NCBI RefSeq assembly: GCF_000473225.1
Contig: NZ_KI421509.1
Span: 2,994,868 to 3,058,867 of the forward strand
DNA: 64,000 nucleotides
Direction: 5' to 3'
DNA from: Sedimentitalea nanhaiensis DSM 24252
GTDB taxonomy: Bacteria > Pseudomonadota > Alphaproteobacteria > Rhodobacterales > Rhodobacteraceae
Shown piece after piece: positions 1 to 9,080 of this stretch; the stretch's first letter is position 1, and every line of letters starts with the position of its first letter. Position numbers and translations under genes: made by a program. Under the pieces are notes generated by a model, which was not told the origin of the DNA, did not search any database, and saw nothing but the letters and a program-made list of their open reading frames with translations.

Positions 1-1409
1 CGGTACGCGCGGTGCAGGCCGCGACGGAGCTGCCGTTCAGGCAGGGCATTGCACGCGAGCGCGAGCTGTTCATGGAGTTGATGAACACCGACCAGCGTCT
101 GGGGCTGATCCATGCGTTCTTTTCCGAACGTGCGGTGAGCAAACTGCCCGAACTCAAGGGGGTCGCACCACGGGATCTGAATGCCATCGGCGTCATCGGC
201 GGCGGCACCATGGGCGCGGGAATCGCAACAGCCGCCCTGCTGGCAGGGCTTTCCGTCACCATGTTGGAAATGTCCCCCCAGGCCGCCGAGGCCGCCAAGA
301 GCCGTATTGCCGGCAACCTTCAGGGGGCGCTGAAACGCGGAAAGATCAGCCAGGAGCAGTTCGAAACCCTGACTGAACAGGCGCTGACGCTGGCCACCGA
401 CTATGAGGCGCTGAAAGACGCCGATCTGGTGATCGAAGCGGTGTTCGAGGAAATGGACGTCAAGAAAAAGGTCTTTACCCAGCTTGATGCGGTCTGCAAG
501 CCGGGTGCGGTCCTGGCCACCAACACCTCGTATCTGGATGTCAACGACATCGCCGCGATAACCAAACGCCCGCAGGACGTGATCGGGCTGCACTTCTTCT
601 CGCCCGCTCATGTGATGAAACTGCTCGAAGTTGTGGTCGCCGATCAGACCGCGGCCGATGTGGTTGCCACCGGCTTTGCCTTGGGGAAACGGCTGGGCAA
701 GATCAGCGTGCGCGCCGGAGTCTGTGATGGCTTTATCGGTAACCGCATCCTGAGCACTTATCGCACCTGTGCCGATCACATGATTCTGGACGGGGCATCG
801 CCTTACCAGATCGACAAGGCGCTGGAGGCGTTCGGCTTTGCCATGGGCCCCTTTGCGGTGGCGGATCTGGCCGGGCTGGACATCGGCTGGGCCGTGCGCA
901 AACGCAAGCGCGCCGAGGGCATCGACCCGCGCGCGCGCGACAGTTCCTATGCCGACAAGCTGTGCGAAGACGGGCATTTCGGACAGAAAACCGGCAAGGG
1001 CTATTATGACTATGCCGCCGGGCCGAAATCGCGGGTTCCCAACCCCGATGTCATGCCGCTGATCGAGGCCGAGCGGGCGGCGCAGGGCATCGCCCCGCGT
1101 GAGTTCACCGACGAAGAAATCGTGCGCCGGTACATGGCTGCAATGGTCAACGAAGCCGCCAAGGTTGTCGGCGAAGGCATCGCGCGGCGGCCGCTGGACG
1201 TGGATATGACGCTGCTGTTTGGCTACGGCTTCCCGCGTTACAACGGCGGGCCGCTGAAATGGGCCGATATCCAGGGCCTTGAGGGCCTGCTGGAGGATAT
1301 CAAATCCTACGCCAAGGAAGATGCATATTTCTGGCAACCCGCCCCCCTGCTGGAAAAACTCGTCGCCGAAGGGCGCAACTTTGACGATCTGAACAAGGAA
1401 GCCTCGTGA
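1..1409 (+). CDS. 3-hydroxyacyl-CoA dehydrogenase, C-terminal part of a FadB/PimF-type multifunctional enzyme (5' end outside window)
   Basis: The frame is open to the left window edge, so the gene begins upstream; the in-frame GTG at 12 is probably not its start. The visible part carries the NAD-binding Rossmann motif [13 protein letters not shown] about 60 residues in, the ATNTSYLDV segment, the catalytic-His stretch [17 protein letters not shown], and two C-terminal 3-hydroxyacyl-CoA dehydrogenase domains. The residues before the Rossmann fold look like the linker that follows an enoyl-CoA hydratase domain in FadB, FadJ and PimF fusions, so the missing part is probably a crotonase domain (inference). 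It would oxidise 3-hydroxyacyl-CoA to 3-ketoacyl-CoA with NAD+ in the cytoplasm. The stop overlaps the next start (TGATG), so the thiolase is co-translated. Confidence 0.93.
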   Translation, partial: VRAVQAATELPFRQGIARERELFMELMNTDQRLGLIHAFFSERAVSKLPELKGVAPRDLNAIGVIGGGTMGAGIATAALLAGLSVTMLEMSPQAAEAAKSRIAGNLQGALKRGKISQEQFETLTEQALTLATDYEALKDADLVIEAVFEEMDVKKKVFTQLDAVCKPGAVLATNTSYLDVNDIAAITKRPQDVIGLHFFSPAHVMKLLEVVVADQTAADVVATGFALGKRLGKISVRAGVCDGFIGNRILSTYRTCADHMILDGASPYQIDKALEAFGFAMGPFAVADLAGLDIGWAVRKRKRAEGIDPRARDSSYADKLCEDGHFGQKTGKGYYDYAAGPKSRVPNPDVMPLIEAERAAQGIAPREFTDEEIVRRYMAAMVNEAAKVVGEGIARRPLDVDMTLLFGYGFPRYNGGPLKWADIQGLEGLLEDIKSYAKEDAYFWQPAPLLEKLVAEGRNFDDLNKEAS

Positions 1410-2584
1410 TGAAACAAGCCGTTATCGTATCCGCCGCCCGCACCGGTCTGGCCAAGTCCTTTCGGGGATCGTTCAACATCACCCACGGCGCCACCATGGG
1501 GGGGCACGCCGTCGCCTCTGCAGTGCAGCGCGCGGGTCTGGACGGGGGCGAGATCGAGGATTGCATCATGGGCTGCGGCGCGCCCGAGGCGGAAACCGGC
1601 TCAAACATTGCCCGCCAGATCGCCATCCGCGCCGGATTGCCGGTAACCGCATCGGGGATGACGGTGAACCGGTTCTGTTCCTCGGGGCTGCAAACCATCG
1701 CCCTGGCCGCCAATGCCATCACCGCCGAAGGCGCGGGTCCGATGGTTGCCGGGGGCGTGGAAAGCATCTCGATGGTGCAGCCCAAGGCCCGTCATGCGCC
1801 AGAAAGCTGGATCATGGAGCACAAGCCCGCGATCTATATGACGATGATCGAAACCGCCGATATCGTCGCGGATCGCTATGGCATCAGCCGTGCGGATCAG
1901 GACGCCTATGGGCTGCGCAGCCAGCAGCGCATCGCCGCCGCCCAGCAATCCGGCAAGTTCGACGATGAAATCGTGCCAATGCAGGCGATCATGGCCGTCA
2001 AAGACAAGGAAACCGGCGAAATCAGCCAGCGCGAAGTCACGGTGGACCGCGACGAATGCAACCGTCCGGGCACTACCCTGGAGGGGTTGGCGAGCCTGCA
2101 ACCGGTGCGTGGCGAGGGCAGGTTCATCACCGCGGGCAATGCCAGCCAATTGTCGGACGGTGCCGCCGCCGTTGTGGTGATGGACAGCAAGCAGGCCGAG
2201 CAGAAGGGTCTGGAACCGATGGGCGCCTTCAGGGGCTTTGCCGTCGCGGGCTGCGAGCCGGATGAAATGGGTATCGGCCCGGTATTCGCGGTGCCGCGCC
2301 TGCTGGAACGCCACGGGCTGAAGATCGACGACATCGACATCTGGGAGCTGAACGAAGCCTTTGCTAGCCAGGCGCTGTATTGCCGCAACCGGCTGGGCAT
2401 CGATGACGAGATCTGCAACGTCAACGGCGGCTCGATCGCCATCGGCCACCCCTTTGGCATGACCGGTGCGCGGATGGTCGGGCACATCATGCGCGAAGGC
2501 AAGCGCCGGGGCGCCAAGCTGGGCGTGGTGACCATGTGCATTGGCGGCGGCATGGGTGCCGCCGGCCTGTTCGAGATTTACTGA
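1409..2584 (+). CDS. acetyl-CoA C-acyltransferase (thiolase), PimB/FadA-like
   Basis: A 391-residue thiolase. It shows the nucleophilic cysteine in [10 protein letters not shown] (about residue 90), the catalytic His in [17 protein letters not shown], and the second active-site Cys in [14 protein letters not shown] near the C terminus. The ATG at 1409 shares one base with the upstream stop; an in-frame GTG at 1406 is possible but less likely. It cleaves 3-ketoacyl-CoA with CoA, the last step of the beta-oxidation cycle begun by the neighbouring genes. The position right after a hydroxyacyl-CoA dehydrogenase and before two acyl-CoA dehydrogenases resembles the pimF/B/C/D set of Rhodopseudomonas palustris. 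Confidence 0.93.
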   Translation: MKQAVIVSAARTGLAKSFRGSFNITHGATMGGHAVASAVQRAGLDGGEIEDCIMGCGAPEAETGSNIARQIAIRAGLPVTASGMTVNRFCSSGLQTIALAANAITAEGAGPMVAGGVESISMVQPKARHAPESWIMEHKPAIYMTMIETADIVADRYGISRADQDAYGLRSQQRIAAAQQSGKFDDEIVPMQAIMAVKDKETGEISQREVTVDRDECNRPGTTLEGLASLQPVRGEGRFITAGNASQLSDGAAAVVVMDSKQAEQKGLEPMGAFRGFAVAGCEPDEMGIGPVFAVPRLLERHGLKIDDIDIWELNEAFASQALYCRNRLGIDDEICNVNGGSIAIGHPFGMTGARMVGHIMREGKRRGAKLGVVTMCIGGGMGAAGLFEIY

Positions 2585-2590
2585 GGCAAG

Positions 2591-2626
2591 GGCGCGGACC
2601 GGCCCATCGAGGGCCGGGCCCGCGCC
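2591..2626 (+). other. intercistronic GC-rich hairpin between thiolase and acyl-CoA dehydrogenase genes
   Basis: GGCGCGGACCGGCCC (2591-2605), loop ATCGA, then GGGCCGGGCCCGCGCC (2611-2626). The arms pair almost perfectly with one bulge. No T tract follows and the operon continues, so it is more likely an mRNA-processing or stability element, or a partial attenuator, than a full terminator. Confidence 0.55.
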
Positions 2627-2686
2627 GTCCGTCGCGTTGCGCCGGACGTTCCCGCCGCTGACCCCGTGCAAAAGAGGAGAGCACGC

Positions 2687-3877
2687 ATGGATCTGAGCTA
2701 TTCCCCCGAAGATATCGCCTTTCGCGACGAGGTTCGCGCCTTTCTGGCGGAAAAACTGCCCAAGGACACCGCTGAAAAGATCCGCAATGGCGAGGAACTG
2801 GGCAAGGAAGGCCAGGAACGCTGGCATGCGCTTCTGAATGAAAAGGGCTGGCTGGCGCCGAATTGGCCCAAAGAGTTTGGCGGGGCCGAATGGAATGCGG
2901 TGCAACGGCATATCTTTGAGGAGGAATGCGCCTTTGCCAACGCGCCGCGCATCGTTCCGTTCGGTCTGTCGATGCTGGCCCCGGTGCTGCAGAAATTCGG
3001 CAGTAAAGCGCAATGCGATCATTATCTGCCGCGTATTCTGGATGGCACCGACTGGTGGTGTCAGGGCTATTCCGAACCGGGCGCGGGCTCGGATCTGGCC
3101 AGTCTGAAAACCCGGGCGGTGCGCGAGGGCGATCACTACATCGTCAACGGGCAGAAAACCTGGACCACGCTGGGGCAATATGCGGACTGGATTTTTTGTC
3201 TGGTGCGCACCGATCCCGATGCCAAACAGCAAGAGGGCATCTCTTTTCTGCTGATCGACATGGCCACGCCGGGTGTCGAAGTGCGCCCGATCATCCTGTT
3301 GGACGGCACACACGAGGTGAACGAGGTCTGGTTCACCGACGTCAAGGTGCCGGTGGAAAATCTGGTGGGCGAAGAAAACAAGGGCTGGACCTATGCCAAG
3401 TACCTGCTGACGCATGAGCGCACCAATATCGCCGGTGTGGGTGCCTCGGCGGCGGGGCTGGATGCGGTCAAGCGCATGGCGCGGGCCGAGATGTCAGGCG
3501 GCAAGCCGCTGATGCAGAACCCGCAATTCGCCGCCCGTATCGCGCAGGTTGAAATCGACCTGATGGCGATGAGCACCACCAACCTGCGCATTATTTCCAA
3601 GGCGGCGGTGGGGCAGGCCCCCGGCGTCGAGGCCAGCATGCTCAAGGTCAAGGGCACCATCATCCGCCAGGAGATCAACGATCTGGCGCGCCGTGCAGCG
3701 GGCCCCTACGCGATGCCCTTTGCCAGCGAAATGGTCGAAGGCGACAACGACCCCATTGGCCCGGACTATGCCGGTCCGGTGGCGGCGCAGTATTTCAACT
3801 ATCGCAAGCTGTCGATCTTTGGCGGATCCAACGAAATCCAGCGCGGTATCATTGCCAAAGTGAAAATGGGGGGCTGA
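2687..3877 (+). CDS. pimC: acyl-CoA dehydrogenase, pimeloyl-CoA dehydrogenase large subunit type
   Basis: A 396-residue acyl-CoA dehydrogenase. The ATG at 2687 is preceded by the strong ribosome site AAGAGGAGA (2672-2680), which decides against the upstream in-frame start at 2666. Family marks include the FAD/substrate loop YSEPGAGSDLASLKTRA, the mid-domain stretch NGQKTWTT and the C-terminal FGGSNEIQRGIIAK. It would insert an alpha,beta double bond in an acyl-CoA, passing electrons to ETF. The sequence and the pairing with the next dehydrogenase four bases downstream match the PimC/PimD heteromer used for dicarboxylyl-CoA or straight-chain acyl-CoA. Substrate choice is inference; the fold is certain. 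Confidence 0.88.
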   Translation: MDLSYSPEDIAFRDEVRAFLAEKLPKDTAEKIRNGEELGKEGQERWHALLNEKGWLAPNWPKEFGGAEWNAVQRHIFEEECAFANAPRIVPFGLSMLAPVLQKFGSKAQCDHYLPRILDGTDWWCQGYSEPGAGSDLASLKTRAVREGDHYIVNGQKTWTTLGQYADWIFCLVRTDPDAKQQEGISFLLIDMATPGVEVRPIILLDGTHEVNEVWFTDVKVPVENLVGEENKGWTYAKYLLTHERTNIAGVGASAAGLDAVKRMARAEMSGGKPLMQNPQFAARIAQVEIDLMAMSTTNLRIISKAAVGQAPGVEASMLKVKGTIIRQEINDLARRAAGPYAMPFASEMVEGDNDPIGPDYAGPVAAQYFNYRKLSIFGGSNEIQRGIIAKVKMGG

Positions 3878-3881
3878 GACC

Positions 3882-5009
3882 ATGAATTTCGATCTGACCG
3901 AAGAACGCCAGATGCTGCAGGACACGCTGCGCCGGTTTCTCAAGGACCGCTATACCACCGAAAACCGCAACAAGATCATCGAGTCCGAGGCAGGTTTCAG
4001 CGCCGACATCTGGACCGGACTGGCGGAACTGGGGGTGATCGGCGCGCTGTTTGGCGAGGATCACGGTGGTTTCGGGGGGGCCGGGTTCGACATCGCGGTG
4101 GTGTTCGAAGAACTGGGCCGCGCCGGTGTGGTCGAACCGTTTCTGGACACCGCCATCCTGGGCGGCGGGCTGATCGCGGCCCTTGGCACCGACGATCAGC
4201 AAGCCATGGTCGAACAGGTCATCGGCGGCGGGCTGCACCTGGCCTTTGCCCATGGCGAGCCGACCAGCCGCTATGACCTGTCGCGGGTGCAGACCACGGC
4301 CAAGGCAGAGGATGACGGTATCGTGCTGAACGGGCGCAAGGCGGTTGTCGCCAATGCCGAGGCCGCCGGGCATCTGATCGTCTCGGCCCGCGAAAGCGGC
4401 GCGGCGGATGACGAAGCGGGGATTTCCCTGTTTCTGGTTCCTGCGGAGGCCAAGGGTCTGACCCTGCGCGGCTATCCGATGCTGTCGGGCGGGCGCGCCG
4501 CCGAGGTCACGCTGGATGATGTGCGCTTGCCCACATCCGCGCGTTTGGGCGCGGCGGGCGATGCCTTTGGCGCGATCGCAACACAGGTTGCCGCAGCTAA
4601 TGTGGCGTTGGCCGCCGAGACCCTGGGCGCGATGGAAACCGCAACCGAGCTGACCCGCGACTATCTGATGACGCGCAAGCAGTTTGGCCGTCCGATCGGC
4701 ACCTTTCAGGCTTTGGCGCACCGGTTCTCGGACCTGCTGATCGAGCTGGAACAGGCCCGGTCTGCCGTCATCAACGCCGCCGGACATCTGGACACGGCGG
4801 ATCGCGACCGTCAGATCGCCAGTGCGCGCAACCTGATCGGTCGCGCCGGACGGCTGGTGGCCGAGGAATCGATCCAGATGCATGGCGGCATAGCGATGAC
4901 CCAGGAGTACGAATTGGCCCATATCGCCAAGCGCATCGTGATGAATGACCACCGGTTCGGCGATACCGACTATCATCTGGAACGGTTTATTGCCCTCAGT
5001 GCCGCGTGA
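3882..5009 (+). CDS. pimD: acyl-CoA dehydrogenase, pimeloyl-CoA dehydrogenase small subunit type
   Basis: A 375-residue acyl-CoA dehydrogenase starting MNFDLTEERQMLQDTLRRFL. It has the N-terminal helical domain, a divergent beta domain (LFLVPAEAKGL...) and the C-terminal helix bundle with TRKQFGRPIGTFQALAHR and ESIQMHGGIAMTQEYE. It lies four bases after the large-subunit gene and overlaps the thioesterase start by 11 bases. The lineage is the PimD-like small subunit that partners PimC. These chains often lack a canonical catalytic base, so the pair probably works as a heteromer (inference from family). Confidence 0.87.
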   Translation: MNFDLTEERQMLQDTLRRFLKDRYTTENRNKIIESEAGFSADIWTGLAELGVIGALFGEDHGGFGGAGFDIAVVFEELGRAGVVEPFLDTAILGGGLIAALGTDDQQAMVEQVIGGGLHLAFAHGEPTSRYDLSRVQTTAKAEDDGIVLNGRKAVVANAEAAGHLIVSARESGAADDEAGISLFLVPAEAKGLTLRGYPMLSGGRAAEVTLDDVRLPTSARLGAAGDAFGAIATQVAAANVALAAETLGAMETATELTRDYLMTRKQFGRPIGTFQALAHRFSDLLIELEQARSAVINAAGHLDTADRDRQIASARNLIGRAGRLVAEESIQMHGGIAMTQEYELAHIAKRIVMNDHRFGDTDYHLERFIALSAA

Positions 5010-5412
5010 AACTCCGGTTCCGCCCGCCAGCGGCGCGCATGAACTGATCGGCTATGACATTGATCTGTCGGGGGACGATGGGCGCGCGCGGGTGGTGCTG
5101 GACATCGCACCCCAGCACCTGAACCGCAATGGCAGCCTGCATGGGGGCATCATTGCGATGATGCTGGACGCCAGCGCGGGGTTTGCCGCCTCCATGGCGC
5201 GCGGGGCCGACCTGACCCCGGTGGTGACCGTGGCGCTGAACACGCAATATCTGGCGGCGGCCATGGACGGTCGGGTAACGGCGACCGGTTATGTGAAACG
5301 CGCTGGCGGAGCGATCTGTTATGCCGATGCCGAATTACATGACGCCACAGGTACCCTGCTGGCGACTGGCAACGGGGTTTTCAAATACTGGCGGGGAAAG
5401 GACGGGACATGA
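4999..5412 (+). CDS. PaaI-type hotdog-fold acyl-CoA thioesterase
   Basis: About 137 residues if translation starts at the GTG at 4999 (VPRETPVPPASGAHELIGYD). This lies inside the end of the preceding gene and is the only plausible start close to the domain; a farther ATG at 4945 would add non-homologous residues. The hotdog signature LNRNGSLHGGIIAMMLDASAG contains the catalytic HGG loop, and VTVALNTQYLAAA follows. PaaI-type enzymes hydrolyse stalled CoA esters and free CoA during aromatic or dicarboxylate degradation. The stop overlaps the next start (ATGA). Confidence 0.85.
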   Translation: MPRETPVPPASGAHELIGYDIDLSGDDGRARVVLDIAPQHLNRNGSLHGGIIAMMLDASAGFAASMARGADLTPVVTVALNTQYLAAAMDGRVTATGYVKRAGGAICYADAELHDATGTLLATGNGVFKYWRGKDGT

Positions 5413-6185
5413 CACTGGCACGTATGGACGATCGCGGCGACCGGCTGGTTGTCGTCAACATGAACGCGACACGGCGCGGGGCGCTGTCGCCAGATCTATA
5501 CAACGCCATCGCGCAGGCAATGCAGGCCGCCGATACCCCCCGCATCCGGGCGGTGATCCTGACATCCGAGGGCGGGTTCTTTTGTGCCGGGGGCGATCTG
5601 AACGTGCTGATCGCACGCCGCGACCTGCCCGAGGACAGCCGTCGCGCCAAGATTGAGGACCTGCACGATCTGGTCCGCATGATCCGCGCCTGCCCGGTGC
5701 CGGTGATCGCCGCGGTCGAGGGCGGAGCTGCCGGGGCAGGGGCGTCGCTGGCGCTGGCCTGCGATCTGATCGTCGCTGCCGAGGGGGCCAAATTCACCGC
5801 TGCCTATGTCAAGGCCGGGCTGGTGCCCGATGGCGGCCTGACCTCGGCGCTGGCACGTATGTTGCCGCGCCCGCTGGCAATGGAGATGTGCCTGCTGGCC
5901 CGCCCGGTCAGCGCCGAACGCATGGCGATGCTGGGCGCGGTGAACGAGGTGGTCGCCCCCGGCCAATGCGATGCCGCCGCCAATGCGCTGGCCGATGCCC
6001 TGGCCGCCGGCCCCCGCACCGCACAGGGCGTTATTCGCGGACTGGTTTGCGCCGCCTATGAGTGCCGCGAGACCGACCAGCTGGATGCCGAACGCGATGC
6101 CATGGCCCGTGCCTCCGGCGGTCCCGAGGCCGCCGAGGGCATCGCGGCCTTCCTGGGCAAACGCGCCCCCGAGTTCGGGAAATGA
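5409..6185 (+). CDS. enoyl-CoA hydratase/isomerase family protein (crotonase, PaaG-like)
   Basis: A 258-residue crotonase. The oxyanion-hole stretch is GGFFCAGGDLNVL and the second turn is EGGAAGAGASLALACD. In the active-site region it reads YVKAGLVPDGGLTSALARML: an Asp stands where hydratases of this type usually have a Glu, as in the PaaG/isomerase branch, so it may isomerise rather than hydrate (inference). It overlaps both neighbours by four bases. It would be a second crotonase in addition to the one expected in the truncated multifunctional gene at 1. Confidence 0.88.
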   Translation: MTLARMDDRGDRLVVVNMNATRRGALSPDLYNAIAQAMQAADTPRIRAVILTSEGGFFCAGGDLNVLIARRDLPEDSRRAKIEDLHDLVRMIRACPVPVIAAVEGGAAGAGASLALACDLIVAAEGAKFTAAYVKAGLVPDGGLTSALARMLPRPLAMEMCLLARPVSAERMAMLGAVNEVVAPGQCDAAANALADALAAGPRTAQGVIRGLVCAAYECRETDQLDAERDAMARASGGPEAAEGIAAFLGKRAPEFGK

Positions 6186-7690
6186 CCGCGCGCTGGCACG
6201 ACTATCTCGATACGCAGGTTGCACAGCGGTCCGGTGCCCCCGCGCTCAGCGACTCGCTTGGTACACACTGGAGCTATGGCGACCTTAACGCCGCTTGCGA
6301 CGCGGTTAAGAACGCGCTGACGGTGGCGGGCGTACAGCCGGGCGACCGGGTGATGGTGCTGTCTGAAAACTGTGCCGCCGCCGTGTCCGCCTTGTTTGCC
6401 ATCTCGCGCCTCGGTGCCTGCGCCGTGCCGGTCAACGCACGCCAGACCGACCGCGAAATCCAGCGCATCCTGGACCACGCCCGCCCCGCCGCAGTTCTGT
6501 TCACCAGCGCGGTCTCGCCGGATGCTGCGGCCCACGCGGCCCGGATGCGCGCCCGCGCGATCAACGGCCCCTTTGGCACGCTGCACCTGGCCACGCCCCA
6601 TCCCAGCAGTCCGGACACCGACCGCGATCTGGCGGTCCTCCTCTATACCACCGGAACCACGGGCGACCCCAAGGGCGTGATGCTGACCCATGCCAACATG
6701 TTGTTTGGCGGTCAGGCTTCGGCGACGGTTCGCGGCCTGACCTCTGATGACGTCATCTATGGCGTGCTGCCGATCACCCATGTCTTCGGTCTTGCCTCGA
6801 TCGTCACCGCCGTCATCTTCGCGGGCGGGTTCATTCGCTTTGAGCCCCGGTTCTCGGCGGCCCGTCTGTATCACGCCCTGAGCCAGGGCATCACCCTGCT
6901 CTCTGCGGTGCCGCAGATGCACGCGCATCTGATGCAATACGCCAAGGAACAGGGCCACACCCGCCTTGCCAGTAACAGCTTGCGGGTCGTGACGTCGGGC
7001 GCAGCGCCATTGGATCCCGCCTGGAAGCGCAAAGCCGAGGCTTTCTATGGCGTCGCCCTCCAGAATGGGTATGGCATGACCGAAACCACCGCCGGGGTTT
7101 GCGTCACCCGCAACGCCATCGGCGATCCAGACGTTTCGACCGGCCCGGCGATGCCCGGCTGCGAGATCGCCATTGACGAAACCGTGCCCGGCGGCGGCGA
7201 TGGCGCGGGCGAAGTTCTGGTGCGCGGCCCCAACGTGATGCGGGGCTACTATCGCAATCCACAGGCCACTGCCGCCGTGCTGGACGGTGACGGCTGGATG
7301 CACACCGGCGACCTGGGCCGCATCGACGCACGTGGCCATCTGCACATTCTGGGGCGCTCCAAAGAGCTGATCATCCACGGCGGTTTCAACGTCTATCCTC
7401 CCGAGGTCGAGGCGGCGCTGAACGAGCATCCGCAGGTGATCCAATGCGCCGTGGTCGGACGCACCCACGACGGCGACGAACAGGTCCTCGCCTTCGTGCA
7501 GGCCGCGCCGGATGACATGCCCGACATCGACGATCTGCGCGCCTTTGCGGCACGGCGGCTGGCCGGGTACAAACGCCCGTCGCGTATCGTCTTGGCCACC
7601 GATCTGCCCGCCGCGCCCACCGGCAAGATCCTGAAACACAAACTGGTTCAGACCTTTGCCGCCGAACTGGCCGACCCGCCAGCACACTAG
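6182..7690 (+). CDS. class I adenylate-forming acyl-CoA ligase
   Basis: 502 residues from the ATG at 6182, which overlaps the preceding stop (ATGA). The AMP-binding P-loop LLYTTGTTGDPKGVMLTH, the motif NGYGMTETTAG, the hinge region GDLGRIDARGHLHILGRSKE and the C-terminal lysine stretch LPAAPTGKILKHKL are all present. It activates a carboxylic acid with ATP and CoA. As the last gene of a beta-oxidation operon it most likely supplies the starting CoA ester (fatty, dicarboxylic or alicyclic acid). In the R. palustris pim operon the ligase PimA has this role. The true substrate cannot be read from sequence. Confidence 0.9.
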   Translation: MTARWHDYLDTQVAQRSGAPALSDSLGTHWSYGDLNAACDAVKNALTVAGVQPGDRVMVLSENCAAAVSALFAISRLGACAVPVNARQTDREIQRILDHARPAAVLFTSAVSPDAAAHAARMRARAINGPFGTLHLATPHPSSPDTDRDLAVLLYTTGTTGDPKGVMLTHANMLFGGQASATVRGLTSDDVIYGVLPITHVFGLASIVTAVIFAGGFIRFEPRFSAARLYHALSQGITLLSAVPQMHAHLMQYAKEQGHTRLASNSLRVVTSGAAPLDPAWKRKAEAFYGVALQNGYGMTETTAGVCVTRNAIGDPDVSTGPAMPGCEIAIDETVPGGGDGAGEVLVRGPNVMRGYYRNPQATAAVLDGDGWMHTGDLGRIDARGHLHILGRSKELIIHGGFNVYPPEVEAALNEHPQVIQCAVVGRTHDGDEQVLAFVQAAPDDMPDIDDLRAFAARRLAGYKRPSRIVLATDLPAAPTGKILKHKLVQTFAAELADPPAH

Positions 7691-7733
7691 GACAGGCGCT
7701 GCGCCGGGTTTTGCCCATGTGCCGCGCCGGATC

Positions 7734-7753
7734 GCGCAGCGCTTGCGCTGCGC
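7734..7753 (+). terminator. hairpin after the beta-oxidation operon
   Basis: GCGCAGCGC, two-base loop TT, GCGCTGCGC: a perfect 9-bp stem 43 bases after the ligase stop. No T tract follows, so efficiency is uncertain; it may act as a 3' end stabiliser. Confidence 0.5.
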
Positions 7754-7810
7754 CTCCACATCCCCCATGTTGTGCTGAAACCCAATACCTGACAGTCGAA
7801 AGGACTCCCC

Positions 7811-8185
7811 TTGGCTCGCCTCATGACCCTATCCATTCTCCCGCTGGTTTCCCTGATCGCGGCCTGCGAGAACAGTGGCGCCAAATATACGCCCGTGATC
7901 GACGGGCCGGTCAGCGCCAATTACAACAACGATCTGGCGCAGTGCCAATCCCTGGCTGCCTCGCAGGGCACCATTGACAGCAGCACCGCCGGTGCTGCCG
8001 CAGCTGGCGCAGGTTTGGGCGCGGCGTCTTCGGTGATCTGGAACGACAACAGCGACAACCTGGGCCGTGCTGCTGCCGTGGGGGCCGTCGCTGGCCTGAC
8101 GTCGAATGCGATCCAAAAGAGCCAAAACAAGGAAAGCATCGTCAAGAACTGCATGCGCAACCGCGGCTACAACGTCGTCGGCTGA
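7811..8185 (+). CDS. small lipoprotein with glycine-zipper-like segment, unknown function
   Basis: 124 residues. The TTG at 7811 is preferred over the ATG at 7823 because GAAAGGA at 7798-7804 sits 6 bases before it and the extra Arg gives a normal signal-peptide n-region. The N terminus MARLMTLSILPLVSLIAAC ends in a lipobox (L-I-A-A-C), so the mature protein should be lipidated on Cys19. Residues about 60-100 are rich in Gly/Ala (STAGAAAAGAGLGAAS..., GRAAAVGAVAGLTSNAIQ), like glycine-zipper outer-membrane lipoproteins. Two further Cys (CQSL, NCMRNRGY) may form a disulfide. The C terminus NCMRNRGYNVVG is typical of this small alphaproteobacterial family. It stands alone between two hairpins. 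Confidence 0.8.
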   Translation: MARLMTLSILPLVSLIAACENSGAKYTPVIDGPVSANYNNDLAQCQSLAASQGTIDSSTAGAAAAGAGLGAASSVIWNDNSDNLGRAAAVGAVAGLTSNAIQKSQNKESIVKNCMRNRGYNVVG

Positions 8186-8194
8186 CTCAAAGAT

Positions 8195-8219
8195 CCGGCC
8201 TTCACGACGTGAGGGCCGG
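8195..8219 (+). terminator. hairpin downstream of the lipoprotein gene
   Basis: CCGGCCTTCAC, loop GAC, GTGAGGGCCGG: an 11-bp stem with one G-U pair, 9 bases after the stop, followed by CTTCTC. It lies between convergent genes and could end transcription of the lipoprotein and, on the other strand, of rpe. Confidence 0.6.
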
Positions 8220-8318
8220 CTTCTCAGGGCTGATCCAGTGCGCCATGCGCCCCCCGGAACCACCGCCGGGGTCAGTTGGGATGTCCGGAACATACCTGTA
8301 GAAGATGGGTGAAACGGC

Positions 8319-9008
8319 TCAGGTCCAGACCCCTTCGGCGGCCTCGCGGATGGCACGTATGTTGCTGCCATAGGCGTCGGGGTGACTGACAGATCCCCCC
8401 TTGAACACCGCCGAACCGGCCACCAGGACATCCGCTCCGGCCTGTACCACCAGCGGCGCGGTGCTCGGGTCGACCCCGCCGTCGATCTCGATATGGATCG
8501 GGCGGTCACCGATCATGCCGCGCAGGGCGCGGATCTTGGCGGTCATGTCGATGAATTTTTGCCCGCCGAATCCGGGATTTACGGTCATCACGCAGATCAG
8601 GTCGACCATGTCCATCAACTCGGCCACCGCGCCGGCGGGCGTGCCCGGATTCAGCGCCACTCCCGCCTTGGCCCCAGCCCCACGGATCGCCTGCAAGGTG
8701 CGGTGGATATGCGGTCCGGCTTCTACATGCGCGGTAATCACATCCGCGCCCGCGTTGGCAAAGGCCTCGACATAGGGATCGACCGGCGCGATCATAAGGT
8801 GAACATCCATAACGCCCTGAACGTGTGGACGGATCGCGGCGCAGGTGGCTGGACCAAAGGTGATGTTGGGGACAAAATGCCCGTCCATCACATCTACATG
8901 CACCCAATCCGCCCCCTGGGCTTCGATGGCCTGGCATTCGGCCCCGAAATTGGCGAAATCGGCGGCCAGAATGGACGGGGCGATCTTGATCTTGCGGTCA
9001 AAGGACAT
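8319..9008 (-). CDS. rpe: ribulose-phosphate 3-epimerase
   Basis: 229 residues, the normal length. The TIM barrel is clear: KIAPSILAADFANFGAE, WVHVDVMDGHFVPNITFG (metal ligands), MTVNPGFGGQKFI and IHIEIDGGVDPSTAPLV. It interconverts ribulose 5-phosphate and xylulose 5-phosphate in the pentose phosphate and Calvin pathways. It is 72 bases downstream of the methyltransferase gene on the same strand, so it may be the last member of the long glycosyltransferase operon or have its own promoter in that gap. The start has TGAGG a few bases ahead. Confidence 0.97.
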   Translation of the reverse strand: MSFDRKIKIAPSILAADFANFGAECQAIEAQGADWVHVDVMDGHFVPNITFGPATCAAIRPHVQGVMDVHLMIAPVDPYVEAFANAGADVITAHVEAGPHIHRTLQAIRGAGAKAGVALNPGTPAGAVAELMDMVDLICVMTVNPGFGGQKFIDMTAKIRALRGMIGDRPIHIEIDGGVDPSTAPLVVQAGADVLVAGSAVFKGGSVSHPDAYGSNIRAIREAAEGVWT

Positions 9009-9080
9009 GGGGTACCTCAGGCTGAGTTTGTCGACATATACTGCGCCGGTGTGCGCGGCGGTAGGGGGCAGGCCGTCGCG

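Noticed and set aside
12-14. GTG as the true start of the first gene
   Set aside because: The frame is open to the left edge and the sequence looks like the middle of a FadB-type fusion, so the gene is cut by the window.
1601-3415. 604-residue open frame on the minus strand
   Set aside because: It is antisense to the thiolase and acyl-CoA dehydrogenase genes, has low-complexity composition rich in His/Arg/Gln, and shows no family motif; typical high-GC shadow.
6056-7768. 570-residue open frame on the minus strand
   Set aside because: Antisense to the acyl-CoA ligase; no recognisable domain.
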